Shown here piece after piece: positions 21,271 to 41,300 of a DNA stretch of 64,000 bases. The DNA lies in the NCBI GenBank assembly GCA_016584305.1, contig JACEEZ010024140.1, forward strand, positions 40,001 through 104,000. The letters run 5' to 3'. Source of the stretch: Chionoecetes opilio (lineage: Eukaryota > Arthropoda > Malacostraca > Decapoda > Majidae). A program made the position numbers and the translations under genes. The notes beneath the pieces are model-generated. The model was not told where the DNA came from and searched no databases. It saw only the letters and a program-made list of their open reading frames with translations. The stretch's first letter is position 1, and the number at the start of each line of letters is the position of its first letter.

Positions 21271-23372
21271 TCTGTTAAGTAAGAACACAGAAAAAAAGTA
21301 CTAGATGCAGTGAATTTCTAGGTAAGAACACAGTAAAAAAGTACTAGATGCAGTGAATTTTTAGGTAAGAACACAGTAAAAAAGTACTAGATGCAGTGAA
21401 TTTCTAGGTAAGAACAGTAAAAAAGTACTAGATGCAGTGAATTTCTAGGTAAGAACAGTAAAAAAGTACTAGATGCAGTGAATTTCTAGGTAAGAACACA
21501 GTAAAAAAGTACTAGATGCAGTGAATTTTTAGGTAAGAACAGTAAAAAAGTACTAGATGCAATGAATTTCTAGGTAAGAACACAGTAAAAAAGTACTAGA
21601 TGCAGTGAATTTCTAGGTAAGAACACAGTAAAAAAGTACTAGATGCAGTGAATTTCTAGGTAAGAACACAGTAAAAAAGTACTAGATGCAGTGAATTTCT
21701 AGGTAAGAACACAGTAAAAAAGTACTAGATGCAGTGAATTTTTAGGTAAGAACAGTAAAAAAGTACTAGATGCAATGAATTTCTAGGTAAGAACACAGTA
21801 AAAAAGTACTAGATGCAGTGAATTTCTAGGTAAGACCACAGTAAAAAAGTACTAGATGCAGTGAATTTCTAGGTAAGAACACAGTAAAAAAGTACTAGAT
21901 GCAGTGAATTTTTAGGTAAGAACAGTAAAAAAGTACTAGATGCAGTGAATTTCTAGGTAAGAACACAGTAAAAAAGTACTAGATGCAGTGAATTTTTAGG
22001 TAAGAACAGTAAAAAAGTACTAGATGCAGTGAATTTCTAGGTAAGAACACAGTAAAAAAGTACTAGATGCAGTGAATTTCTAGGTAAGAACACAGTAAAA
22101 AAGTACTAGATGCAGTTAATTTCTAGGTAAGAACACAGTAAAAAAGTACTAGATGCAGTGAATTTCTAGGTAAGAACACAGAAAAAAAGTACTAGATGCA
22201 GTGAATTTTTAGGTAAGAACACAGTAAAAAAGTACTAGATGCAGTGAATTTTTAGGTAAGAACACAGTAAAAAAGTACTAGATGCAGTGAATTTTTAGGT
22301 AAGAACACAGAAAAAAAGTACTAGATGCAGTGAATTTCTAGGTAAGAACACAGAAAAAAGTACTAGATGCAGTGAATTTTTAGGTAAGAACACAGTAAAA
22401 AAGTACTAGATGCAGTGAATTTTTAGGTAAGAACACAGTAAAAAAGTACTAGATGCAGTGAATTTCTAGGTAAGAACACATAAAAAAAGTAATAGATGCA
22501 ATGAATTTCTAGGTAAGAACACAGTAAAAAAGTACTAGATGCAGTGAATTTCTAGGTAAGAACACAGTAAAAAAGTACTAGATGCAGTGAATTTCTAGGT
22601 AAGAACACAGTAAAAAAGTACTAGATGCAGTGAATTTCTAGGTAAGAACACAGTAAAAAAGTACTAGATGCAGTGAATTTCTAGGTAAGAACACAGTAAA
22701 AAAGTACTAGATGCAGTGAATTTCTAGGTAAGAACACAGTAAAAAAGTACTAGATGCAGTGAATTTCTAGGTAAGAACACATAAAAAAAGTATTAGATGC
22801 AGTGAATTTCTAGGTAAGAACACATTAAAAAAGTACTAGATGCAATGAATTTTTAGGTAAGAACACAGTAAAAAAGTACTAGATGCAGTGAATTTCTAGG
22901 TAAGAACACAGTAAAAAAGTACTAGATGCAGTGAATTTCTAGGTAAGAACACAGTAATAATGCAGTGAATTTCTAGGTAAGAACACAGTAATAGATGCAG
23001 TGAATTTCTAGGTAAGAACACAGTAAAAAAGTAATAGAAGCAGTGAATTTCTAGGTAAGAACACAGTAAAAAAGTAATAATGCAGTGAATTTCTAGGTAA
23101 GAACACAGTAAAAAAGTAATAATGCAGTGAATTTCTAGGTAAGAACACAGTAAAAAAGTAATAATGCAGTGAATTTCTAGGTAAGAACACAGTAAAAAAG
23201 TAATAGAAGCAGTGAATTTCTAGGTAAGAACACAGTAAAAAAGTAATAATGCAGTGAATTTCTAGGTAAGAACACAGTAATAATGCAGTGAATTTCTAGG
23301 TAAGAACACAGTAATAATGCAGTGAATTTCTAGGTAAGAACACAGTAAAAAAGTAATAATGCAGTGAATTTC
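21271..23372. repeat. 43-bp satellite, about 49 units
   Basis: Monomer GGTAAGAACACAGTAAAAAA plus GTACTAGATGCAGTGAATTTCTA, 43 bases. A 41-base variant (lacking one AC) is interspersed, and units shorten to about 42 and 34 bases after 22945. Every unit contains AGGTAAGAA, a near-consensus 5' splice donor, on the plus strand. Confidence 0.95.
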
Positions 23373-24391
23373 AGTCACGTCTCACTCACTCACTCACTTA
23401 ATAAACTGGTGTCTCAGCGTGATAAGATCCCGTGTCCTATTTAGAGGTACTCAGCCTTCACAACTCACACAAGTTATATTTTGCCAATTATCACTATTAT
23501 CTAACCAGATTATGTATATCAGCAGATTATCAGTAATTTATTACAGGGAGGCCATTCTTTATATTTTCCATGTTCAGTTATTTGAAAAGTCAAAGATATA
23601 TGTAACTACTGTATATATGTAAATCTATACGTATTTATCTCTCCCTTGAAGGATGTTAACAGATGTAACAAGGTGTCAGAGCTATTCTCTCTCTCATTCA
23701 AATTTTACTTAAATCTAGTTCAAAGTTCCTCTTACAGGATGGACAATTGCAAATAAGAGTAGTTGTTATTGCACAGACTAGTTAGTGTAGACTAGCAATC
23801 ATAATTATATTACTACAACTGACCAAACTAGTGAACCTACACTATAAATTATACGTTATGTTTTATTGATGTAATGGCATTTATCACATGTCTCAATGCA
23901 ATTTCCCATCAAGAAAAAGATTGCAAGCCTCATAAGGATTGTTGGTTAGAAAACAGTTTACCACTACTAATAAGAGACTGACAAACTTAAGGCTGACACA
24001 GCTCACGAGAATAAATCAATATTAGGATGAAAACATGACAGGGAATATAAAATGACTGAATAGGAGAATTATGTCACGTAGGTGGGATGGTAGATTGTCA
24101 ATTACCTTTGAGCCCCGTCCATTATCTGATCAATAACATTGTGAGTCACCCTGATGAGATTACAGGCATATCAAGAGGGTCAAGAGGACAATCACTAAAT
24201 ATATATTGATCTACATTTTCACTAAAAGCTCAAAGGAGTATGTTGTGGCTTACCTCGCCTCCCACTTAAGGAATTGTTCAGATATTGAATACAAAAAAAG
24301 ATCCCTCAACCCACATGTCAGCAAGGCCATCCGCTAAAACTTTTCCATGGGGGAGGCAAAGGGATGTGCTCCCACTATCATCATTATGGCC
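23373..24391. other. Intergenic, nothing recognised
   Basis: AT-rich DNA with no supported gene or repeat apart from a (CACT)n-like run at 23379-23398. Confidence 0.5.
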
Positions 24392-24604
24392 TTAACTCCT
24401 TCACACCCAGATTTGTCCTTTGCTAAAAAAAATTGTATGTTGTCAAGTCATAAGATTACGAAAAGTAACTGAATATGCCAAATTAGTTAGTCGACAAGGA
24501 TACTAAACAGGTCATATCTATAAAATATTGCTTATATTCACTAAAAATCGTCTAATGGTTCCCAAATTACTATAGAAATTACGTTCTGGGTCTCAAGGGG
24601 TTAA
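24392..24604 (+). mobile_element. TTAA-flanked MITE, copy 4
   Basis: Full-length, with TTAA at both ends (24392-24395 and 24601-24604) and the family's inverted CCCC/GGGG termini. Confidence 0.85.
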
Positions 24605-24649
24605 ATCAAAGTATCTCTGGGCCACCAGGAATGACCACAGAATGTTTGG

Positions 24650-24960
24650 ATGAGATACAACATTCAGTTACAGAAAAAGAAAGGAGTTAATTCCCTTGCA
24701 GAAAATCAGTCCAGAAAAGATGTCACGAAAGACGTATATTTAAAAAAGAAATAGGGAGAAACTGGTTCACAAATAGGATGGTTAATGATTGGAATGGACT
24801 TATCAGGTAGTGAGTGCGGAGTCAATAGAGAGTTTTAAAAGGAGACTAGACAATTTTATGGATGGGGATGAAAGGTGGATGTAGGTAGTATTAAGTATCA
24901 GGAACTACCATGCGTAGGTCTCACGGCCTCTTGTAGCTTCCTTATCTTCGTATGTTAAGA
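24650..24960 (+). mobile_element. LINE 3'-end fragment with degraded pol C-terminus
   Basis: The plus strand reads NWFTNRMVNDWNGL, then after a frame change SFKRRLDNFMDGDERWM-like codons. This is the common C-terminal signature of non-LTR retrotransposon pol. It ends with CTCACGGCCTCTTGTAGCTT and a TTATCTTCGTATG tail. Same family as 4597 and 15986. Confidence 0.75.
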
Positions 24961-25094
24961 TATGAAAAAAACAAAGGTAATTTTCACCTAAGGGAAAAAA
25001 AAAAAAACATTCAGTCAGCCCAACGCTGATGATGGAGACACTGGTATCCTAGGTATCCACACCATAAATCATATCCGGTTTCCCTATCGTTAAC

Positions 25095-25440
25095 AGTTGC
25101 CGTTGTAGCGATCTGACGAGCTACCCCGCCTTATTAGCTTCCATGCCGCTTAGTTGACCTAAATAACGGTTATAACTCTAAATAATTCTACAAAACTGAA
25201 CCCAAACCTATTCTAAACCTAACCTAACCTAAATCAAATCTAAACCAAGCCTTACCTTAACCTAAATATAAACTAAACGGAACCTAACCTAGCTATTATC
25301 ATATAAAAATAAGTGGTTAAGTTAAGGTTTGGTTAGGTTTAGATAGGTTTGGGTTAAGTTTTGTAGAGTTATTTAGAGTTATAACCGTTATCTAGGTTAA
25401 ATAAGCGGCAGGGAAGCTAATCGGGCGGGTGAAGCTAGTC
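25095..25440. mobile_element. Foldback element with CCTAA/TTAGG-rich loop
   Basis: The left arm (GCTACCCCGCCTTATTAGCT, GACCTAAATAACGGTTATAA, CTACAAAACTGAACCCAAAC) is inverted in the right arm at 25325-25435. The loop (about 25195-25330) is rich in CTAACCTAACC on one side and GGTTAGG on the other. Confidence 0.8.
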
Positions 25441-25740
25441 GGAGCGCTACACCGTACCTTCAAACCATCACAACCGCAATACGGCCGCCGTATCTCTAGC
25501 TGCGGCGTTAGTTTCTCTTGCACTGTAATCAATCATCTCGACCAAAGTAACAGCTTGCCAAGAGGTTTGAAGGTTAGGGTAAAACTTTGGAAGAAGTCCT
25601 TCACCCCTATCTTTTTTTTCTTCCCCCTATAGCCAACAAGGCTGGGGAACTGGCGGGAATACGGGGTTTTTGGGTGGGGGAAGCAAATATAAGTGATTTA
25701 TGGCTCCCAAAAAAATCATCAAAGTCACTATATGTAAAAA

Positions 25741-26077
25741 TCTAACCTAACCTAACCTTAACCACAAAGTATACCTAACCTAACCTTAACCACAAAGTAT
25801 ACCTAACCTAACCTTAACCACAAAGTATACCTAACCTAACCTTAACCACAAAGTATACCTAACCTAACCTTAACCACAAAGTATACCTAACCTAACCTTA
25901 ACCACAAAGTATACCTAACCGAACCTAACCTAACCTTAACCACAAAGTATACCTAGCCTAACCTAACCTAACCTTAACCACAAACTATACCTAACCTTAA
26001 CCACAAAGTATACCTAACCTAACCTAACCTAACCTTAACCACAAAGTATACCTAACCTAACCTAACCTAACCTAACT
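25741..26077. repeat. CCTAACC-rich minisatellite (telomere-like)
   Basis: About 11 units of CCTAACCTTAACCACAAAGTATA with a variable number of CCTAA pentamers between them. Not a plain telomeric array: only short blocks of up to five perfect pentamers. The same unit occurs in the loop of the foldback at 62030. Confidence 0.9.
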
Positions 26078-27214
26078 GGACTTAGAATTTTTTGAGGCAC
26101 CTCATATTTCATAGCGGCCGTGTGGGTTAATCAAGGCTGAGCGCACGCTGGAACCTTTACAGATGTGAAGTACAATAAGCATACAATACAGTGCGGTAGT
26201 TCATTTCAGTCAAAGCCGGAAGGATGAGTTCCAAAGTATTTCCCCCTAAACAAGTAAGAGTGAGTTGCATCCCCCTTACCCTGCCCCTGTCTGTCTGTCT
26301 GTCAGTCATCAACAGCTGAGCGCCACCCCCAAGCTAGACCCAGAACATCACGACCACTGCGAGGGTACTGTCACTGCGGGAAACACTCACGTGGCAAGCA
26401 GGCTGTCATGCAGAGGCTTGGCAGTGTCTTCAGAGAGGCACAGAACACGCTGGTGCTGTCACGGGGCCTCAGGGTGTCGGGGCTGCGGCGGTGACTCCCA
26501 AGGTTGTCGTGACGCCTACACCAATACGTCAACAGAGGCGCTGTCAGAATGCCATGAGTCATTATCAGACTACATTGTTTTCTCATTATATTTCTTAGTT
26601 TTATTACTATCCCGATTCACTAAAACCTTCGCTTTACATATGTTAAGCATTATTCTGTTCGTCATTACCTCTTAAAACTCTGGTATGAACTAATCTTTTA
26701 AATACACATAATTTTCCTTACTACCTAAAAATAATAATATTGGCGAGTATTGAAAAGACTAGTTTGTGAAAAAAAAAACCCTGCCGTTACTTCCATTAAA
26801 TACACCTAACTACTCATGTAACACTTCCACAATCTTAATTCAAGATATATAAATAATTACAGGTGTTTTATTGGTACACTTTAGGAAAACTTTACCGATA
26901 AAAAGTAGTTCAAGAAATCCTGCAAATCAAGGTGGAGGTTCGTGTCCGTGTCGCGGTGTTGTTGTGGTGGTGCCGTGTATTTACCTGCCTCCCAAGCCCT
27001 CCAGCCCACCTCCCACATCTTGTATCTCTCTACAAACTGCTGATTTACTGTCGTGTATCCACCTCGCGTGTGTATTTGCCCGTCATTTGGTCGTGTGGGG
27101 TGTTCTGGCGTGATCTTCCCACCTGGGCACCTTGCTTCACCTGCCCAACACCCACCGGCCGCCGCCTACACAAAGTATGTCGTGTGCCGCCTGAACCCGC
27201 CCACCTACCTCAGG
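26078..27214. other. 5' flank and probable 5' UTR of the MAPKAPK2-like gene
   Basis: The last roughly 270 bases are GC-rich compared with the AT-rich surroundings, as expected for a promoter/5' UTR. No further gene was recognised. Frames at 26265-26675 have no known domain. Confidence 0.45.
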
Positions 27215-33590
<6,376 letters not shown>

Positions 33591-34432
33591 GTAATGTTGA
33601 ATATGAACATGTTTTGAAGCCATAAGGGACAGAGATCAAATTATCCATCCTGGCCTAAACTTTTGCTCGCATCATAGCTCATCTATTTTCAGCATGGCAC
33701 TACTGTGGATGGCAGAAAGCTTTTAGTGCAAGGAGAAAGAAAGGTGTAATCTGCAGTGAGCATCCATGTAGTTGTGGAAATTGAGGGTAATGCATTAGAG
33801 ATGTCACAAATTTATCACAACAAAGTAAATGCTTATCCTCACTACCGGTATGTTTGTTGAAGTGCTTTCCTTTCCTGCGTGGTTGTCATCCTCGGGTATC
33901 ATGAGGATCGGAATCAAGTAGGAAGAAACCATCTCGAGGGAATAATTATGACGTAATATTTCATCCCCGGACAATTCTACAAATAATTATAAACTTTAAT
34001 AATACATTTTTTAGTTTTCCGAAAAGATTAACTATGGTGACATTCATGCATATTTTGGGCATTGCATCTCCCCCAAGAATGTTTGCACTGTAGCGTGTGA
34101 TGCCGAGGCAATACATTGAGGCACAATGTATCAGTGCCAGGACTGAAGTGCCACTTCTGCATGAAAACTGTTATTGGTTTATTCATAAATATGACTAAAA
34201 TTAATATTATTAATGTTAGTTTTTGTGGGGAAATGACAAATTTGGTTCACAAAGGTTGTTTGACTAAGTAAGACTATTTAATTGTTAACTGTTCTTTTTT
34301 ACTTACCTGTTGTATCAGTGGTTAAAGCAGCCATGCTCGTATTCATAGCATTATTTAAATTTACTCTGCAGTATGTCGCAAGAAATTCATTTGCATGACC
34401 GAATGCAGGGATTTTTTCAGAGTGTTTGTGTG
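33591..34432. other. Probable 3' UTR and flank of the kinase gene
   Basis: No separate gene recognised. Follows the TAG stop at 33588-33590. Confidence 0.45.
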
Positions 34433-35049
34433 TGGATGCACATATGAAGAATGACTGTGTGTATGGATGCACATATGAAGAATGACTGTGTGTATGGATG
34501 CACATATGAAGAATGACTGTGTGTATGGATGCACATATGAAGAATGACTGTGTGTATGGATGCACATATGAAGAATGACTGTGTGTATGGATGCACATAT
34601 GAAGAATGACTGTGTGTATGGATGCACATATGAAGAATGACTGTGTGTATGGATGCACATATGAAGAATGATTGTGTGTATGGATGCACATATGAAGAAT
34701 GACTGTGTGTATGGATGCACATATGAAGAATGACTGTGTGTATGGATGCACATATGAAGAATGACTGTGTGTATGGATGCACATATGAAGAATGACTGTG
34801 TGTATGGATGCACATATGAAGAATGACTGTGTGTATGGATGCACATATGAAGAATGACTGTGTATGGATGCACATATGAAGAATGACTGTGTATGGATGC
34901 ACATATGAAGAATGACTGTGTATGGATGCACATATGAAGAATGACTGTGTGTATGGATGCACATATGAAGAATGACTGTGTGTATGGATGCACATATGAA
35001 GAATGACTGTGTGTATGGATGCACATATGAAGAATGACTGTGTGTATGG
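34433..35049. repeat. 31-bp minisatellite, about 20 units
   Basis: Unit GGATGCACATATGAAGAATG plus ACTGTGTGTAT, 31 bases, with three units lacking one GT pair. The minus strand is open in all three frames across the array because the unit has no stop in any minus frame. Those frames (ICASIHTVILHM-type) are not genes. Confidence 0.95.
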
Positions 35050-35236
35050 AAGTTGATATGTACGTATGTGTGTATGAAGAATGCAAACAATGAAGTGGTA
35101 TGCGATGCAGTACCTTTTGCATTTCTATTTACTAATTTAGTGAATTAATAAGAAGCTTTTCTTTTACAAAATGTAGAGGCAAAAACAAAATCTTAAAAAT
35201 TACAGTAAGGGAAGAAACTTTGGACCAAGATATCAC

Positions 35237-35242
35237 ACACAA

Positions 35243-35283
<41 letters not shown>

Positions 35284-35289
35284 CACACA
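35237..35289. repeat. (AC)n microsatellite
   Basis: About 50 bases of AC with two AA interruptions. Confidence 0.95.
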
Positions 35290-38200
35290 GTTTTTACATT
35301 TTTAGCATCTCATTTTATATTTTAAGAGAAATTAATAAATTAACATATTAAAAAGAAAATTAACATAAGCAAAGTTAGCTCTGTTGTAGGTGCTTGAGCT
35401 TGAAGAACACAAGGTTGACTGCAAAGAATTCATATAAGCCCCAAAATACTAACTCAAATGTATCGTGGTGTTAAATCACAGTTGTTATGTGGCAATATTT
35501 GATACTGCTTGAAAGTTCAGCATGAGCGGTTAAATTTGTTTTATATTATTTATAGGAGAGTAAATTAAGAAGTGATCAATTTGTTTCATATTCTGTTTTG
35601 AGTATATTAAAGGTTGAGCTTTTCCAAACAACATTATATCATTCATGTTTTGGATAATAGTTTTCAATCAGAAAATGTCCAGAAAATATTATTCTCGGAG
35701 TTGGTATTGTAGGTGCGATGAGCCTTTAGGGTAATGAATAGAGACTATTTGCCATGGACTGCTGAGAGAGTTAAGAGTGTAATGGGCTGGTGCTCTCCTT
35801 GCCTGTAGTGGCAATCAATGGTGTGCTAAACGATTCTCTGTAACTCAGGTTTTGAAGGGAGGCTTGCTAGGTATCCTGCCACATTAATGCACAAATAATG
35901 ATGATGATAATAACCTTACTATAAGTAATCTGAATATACAATTAATGTTTTCATTAAAGTTATGAATATATAAGTATAAAATAATGCCACTTATTCCAAG
36001 GCTTGCATATCGAAAGATGAGATGTCATACTTTTATAGTATATTATTTTATCTATGAAACAGCTATTTACACACATTTAATGCCTGACTTCAGCTCACCT
36101 GATGACTGGCAGGACCTGAAATTGAGAAAATTATGTATATATCCATCTACTTTGAAATTGGATCTTGTATAATGTATACATACATTGTCCCGCCACCAAG
36201 GCTTACCAGCAGCTTGCTAACTACATTCACTTAAAAAGATTTATAGGTTGAAATAGTTCATTTTTACTTTAGTTTTATTTCTGTGTGTCCACCTTAAGCA
36301 CTTACCAACAAGGTCTGTGCTGGTCTACTGTATGGAACTATGTAGTGTCCATTTTCCCATTATTGCTTGAACGTACTCTCATTCATACAGCTATCGTCCA
36401 TCATAGATGCACACTTGCAAACTAGGATCTTTTATTGAAAAACCCTTATTTTTAGATTATCTTGTAAAATCCCCTCCTGGTTTGATGCACATATCCTGTT
36501 AACCATGAATGTAACTGTTGAGGTGCCGAGAAGAACAAGGTCATCAACGCCATTGCACCTAAAAACAAGATTATTGTAGCATTGCCTCCCCCATCCTTCC
36601 TCTTTCCGAGGAGGGGGGCTACAAGGCTTTGTGACTGATTGTCTTTGTTTAAAAAAAATGGCATTTACGACTTTGTTCTTCTCGGCTGCTCAATTACAGT
36701 ACTACATATAACCAAAATCTCAAATATCTGAACATCCTCAATTCATTCACTATCAGTCAACATGATGCTCTAGATCCATTTCAAGTGTTGGAATATTACA
36801 ATAATTAAGCTTAGGTTTTGCTTTTAAAGTTAGCATTACATTCACAGAGCTGCCAAACCTCCTCCAGTATCATTTGTAGTGTTCATGTCATAGTATGTAG
36901 CCAATAACCCACTTTTGTAGAGACAGTTTAGGATTCCATTCCAGAACTTTTGTTGAGGCTGGTATTTGAAAGTCAATCATGGAAATTCTTGTGTGTCCCC
37001 CAATCGTGTAATGGTAATATTAGCAATAATACTGGATACATACTTTATCCTCAATTCTGTTGCAAGCATCTTGACTTGCTGATGTTACCTTCATTAAATG
37101 TATATGTTCACGTTCAATTTAACATATAGACACTGGCGAGTTACGACTGGGCAAAGTTCTTATCAACCAGAAGTACAATTAACTGGACAGAAGAAGTTGG
37201 CTCATGTTGAAGTTTTTGGTTTCGTGTCATCAGAAAACAGTGGAAAGTTATTACCAATCAAGCACTGCAATGCCTCATGAGTAGGTGTTGAGAAACTGAG
37301 ATGTGAATGGCTGTATGAAAAAGTTGGCATTTTCCAACTTTTTCATATTGGTCGCACAAGTCGTAACTCTCAGTATTTGTATTATTTGTTTATACACGAA
37401 GAAACCTTTGAGTTTATGTGATTTATGTGTATTTTGATGCTGTTGATATTATCGATAACCTGTCCCGTATTACAAAACTTGCGCCTTGAAACCCACTTTT
37501 CTTATCTGATAACGTACATAAAGAAAAAAGAATCCCATTTACATTCAAGGAATCTGCAGTTATACCAAAATTGTGTAAGCATATTGTATATATATTACTA
37601 GATGCAGAAGCAGCAGGGAAGTCTTATTTTAGTTATGGAGTTGTACTGTCACAAATTACGTGCAATATATTTGGAAATTTATCCTTGATATTATGCTCTT
37701 GTCTATTTCCCTGCTGCTTTTATACGTAAATAGGTTTTAAACAGAATTCTTATTTCATGACAAAATTGGGACCTCACAATTGCCAGAATATTTAATTATT
37801 TTAATGTTAAAGGTTTTTAACTATAAGTTCTGCTCCTTGAATTGTAAGCTTCTCTGTCGAGCCTCCAGACAAAAGTTGGATATAAATTGTAGAGTTTTTA
37901 AAAGGTTTTTATCTCAATTTCCATGTGTTTTGTGGCATTATTCATGCAATCACAAATTTCATGCTGGGAGAATTTAATTTCTGTGAGTATATAGTATATA
38001 TAGTATATACAGCGACTACAAAAGAAATCTACACATAAATAATCTAAGACAACTCTACACATACAAAAGCCTGAGTAGATTTCCCCAGCATACTCACACC
38101 TCATTGGCGGGAAGGAGTCATCGTTTTGCAGGGATATTCCTCTCGCACTCAATATTCACTCCTTCCCTATCATCTCATTTTTTCTCTCATTCTCTCCCAA

Positions 38201-38310
38201 GGAACCAAATAATTTATAAACTCAATATGGGTATATTCATTAGGACAATAAATGAAGATAATTTATTATACATTTTGACATTACATACCTGACTTGTCAC
38301 AAACCTGGCG
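35290..38310. other. Intergenic between kinase and sulfotransferase genes
   Basis: AT-rich. A perfect 13-bp hairpin (ATGAAAAAGTTGG/CCAACTTTTTCAT) lies at 37315-37346. A 70-codon minus frame at 36452-36664 has a hydrophobic stretch (ATIILFLGAMALMTLFFSA) but matches no family I know. Nothing else was recognised. Confidence 0.45.
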
Positions 38311-41300
38311 TCACTGAGCATCACTTTGTGCAGGACAGATGTAGCTGAACTTTAAGTCTGAATTCTTCAAGTGCTCGTTTTCCCACTCCTCAAAGGCTGC
38401 CACTTGACTCTTGTTCAGGTGCCTCTGCCAATCTCCAACCTTACCTAAAGAAACAATGTGCATCTTAAACACTAATGTCAATACTTGAAGATATTTTTTT
38501 TTTCATTTGATAGTGAAGTGTCAATATCAAATGGGAAAAAAATATGAAAGGAATGATATTGATCAAGCTTATTTGTATATTCTTTGTAATCTAATCAATT
38601 GAACAAATTCTATTTTGTATATGTACCTTTGCGCAGAAATTTTCCCTTATCTTTGAAAGCAAATCCAAAGTCTTTCCAGTGTTCATAATTAACACTTGGA
38701 TTTGATGACATACGAACAAAAGATGTGTTCTCTGCTACATAAGTCACTTCGGCATCACTGAGGCTCATCTGAAAAAGAAGAACGTAGATAAAAGGAAGCA
38801 CTTTTGCCATACGAAGCTGGGTATCAAAATATAACAAATTAATGAAGAAAAACAACAATTGATGAATAGAAATAAATAAAATTATGAAAAAAAGGCCTGC
38901 ATTTGTGAACAGTTCTCAAAATTAACACAACTTTTTTTCTTTACTATTTGTATATACGTACAGAATACCTTTTAGTTAGAATATATACTTACACCAAGGA
39001 ACTCAGCCATTTTTCTGATGATCTTCTCAGGGTTTTGCTGGAGTTCCTCATAGGTCACAAAAAGAATATTGGGATTGTGCCGAGCCTCCCAGTAGCCGAG
39101 GACGTGGCCAAAATAAGGACTGTACATTGCTGGGGAATGAAATAAGTCGAACATAAACAAAGGCATCGTTCATTATAGAAGAATAAAAAAATAAGCATCA
39201 CAAGAATTTTACGAAATATTGTCCACTGCTTGAAGATTAACTGCTACCAACTGTACCATTCAAAGGTCATCTTAAATTAAGGTGACTGGATCCCTTTCCT
39301 AATATCCTAAAAAGGAATATATCATGAAAGAAAGGCAAGCTGTCAATAAGGAAGCAGAGAACATCATCTATCCTTATAAAAGAAGCAAATAGCCATGAAA
39401 CCGTATCACGTCTCTTAAGTACGTACTTTTATCTGAGAGGAACAGATCGATGAAGCTGGAGAGTGTCCCCTGGTAATTACATTGTGTAAGAAGCTGCATG
39501 AAGTAGAAATATGATATTGCAGTGTCACGAGGATTTCTTGCAATATAAATCATCTGGAAGAAAAAATTAAAACGCATCATATAATATAACATTGAACATT
39601 CACAGTTTCACTCATGACATACTTCACTTCTCTTACACTGATGGGCTAACTATATATTCTATTGATAAGATTTCTGAAAATGAATATTCAATACAAGCTC
39701 CTTAAAATGCACATGATTAGGTATATGATGAACAAATTTCAAACTTGCATATCCATCATGAAATAGGTCAACATTTGGTGATACATTGTGCTGACTTCCT
39801 CTCATCAATGACAGACATAATATATCCTACCTTGGCAGTGCTGCTTTCAAACGAAGGTGGCAGCAGATTGATGGGCAAGTGAGTCTTGATAAACCTCTTC
39901 TCCTTTTTAGCAGCCAGAGATTTAATTCCTGGATACGGATATTCAAGATATGGAAATCTTGTTTCCAAAACTTCTGAGTTCTCATTAGTCATCTTACAGC
40001 CGTGCATTAACATGTACACAATTTCCTGAACCCAGGTGGTGCCTAGAAACAACAAATAATTATTTTTAAAAATAATGCAATTATATGCATTCCTTCAAAT
40101 ACAATCTTCTGTATATTTAGATGGTCATTGAAGTTATTCACACTACAATAATACTGAATAAGTCATCTGCTAGTAATCCTTCACTGTAATGTACATGTAA
40201 TATGCTATACAAAGTGTTATGCCTCAACACCAAGAGTTATAAGATGTGCAAGATAGAAGAATATACATTTCTCGTATACTTTTCTGAAAAGAGAAATTAG
40301 GGTTCAAATAATCAGAAATTCTTGACATCCTACCTATAGGCACCAAAATTTGAACCACATGAAAACTCATTTTTCATGGCCCAATTTTGACTATTGATGA
40401 CTGGATGAGAAAAAAAAAAAATTATGACCTCACTACAGGTGTTTTTAATGTACAAGTATGAGGACAATGATTTCCTGCCTACCTGCTTTGGGGTAGCTGG
40501 CCACCAGGACATCGTCTTGCCTGAACTGAAAGTCTGGTAATTCCTTGAAGACACCTGACATCACCAACTGACCAGGAAAAATGTATCCTTGGTATCTGTA
40601 AAGTTATATTCAACATGAGAAACAAATCTGGTGATAATATTTATCCGCAATCCCAATTATCTTTATAATTATAATCATCTTCATCACAACCCAATTTCAC
40701 CGAGTACCACAAATGAAGTCCAAGTCTTTGGGCAAAACCTTGCTACTTAACATTTTCTCCTATTTCCTATAAGACAACTTTTGATAACCACATTTTTCAT
40801 TTGAAGACAACTGAATGAAATCAAGCAACATAAAACAGAAAAATACCCATTTATTTTCTTACCTGTATATTGATACTGGCGTGCCAAAGAGTGAGTCATC
40901 CAGGGGAAGTCTTGTAAAGTCCTCGAGAAGTGTTTTAAGCTTGAGTCCTTTCTTCTTCTTGAGGTACCAGGCCAACACCAGGGTTCCGGTAAACAGAGAA
41001 GCTGCGAACACTCGTTTGTAGAGGCGAAATCTTCTCCAGTTAGGGTCTTGAATGCTGGTAATTCAAAAAAATCTTTCAATACATTACATCATAAAGATAA
41101 ATTTTGGTCTGGCACTAAATTTTTCAATGGTGGAATATACAGAGAGAAAGTTTTTCTCTCTTTCATGAATACAACTGAAAAAATAATTGCAGCGTTTTAT
41201 ACTGTGCTTATGATCTGTAGGTGATTGTTTCATAGAAGAAAAGATAGGTTAGAGTGTTTTATACATACACACCCATGCCATTCCCATACTTCATCCACAC

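Noticed and set aside
21271..23372. CRISPR-like array (regular repeats)
   Set aside because: Units are contiguous without unique spacers, in a eukaryotic context; a plain satellite.
25195..26077. True interstitial telomere from chromosome fusion
   Set aside because: Pentamers are short, interrupted and tied to foldback loops and to a defined minisatellite unit, not a long TTAGG array.
34299..35122. Three overlapping minus frames of about 190-260 codons
   Set aside because: All lie on the 31-bp minisatellite and differ only in frame.
36452..36664. Small membrane-protein gene (70 codons, one hydrophobic segment)
   Set aside because: No family recognised, and an acceptor-like site inside it makes the boundaries uncertain. 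Kept only as a remark in the intergenic entry.
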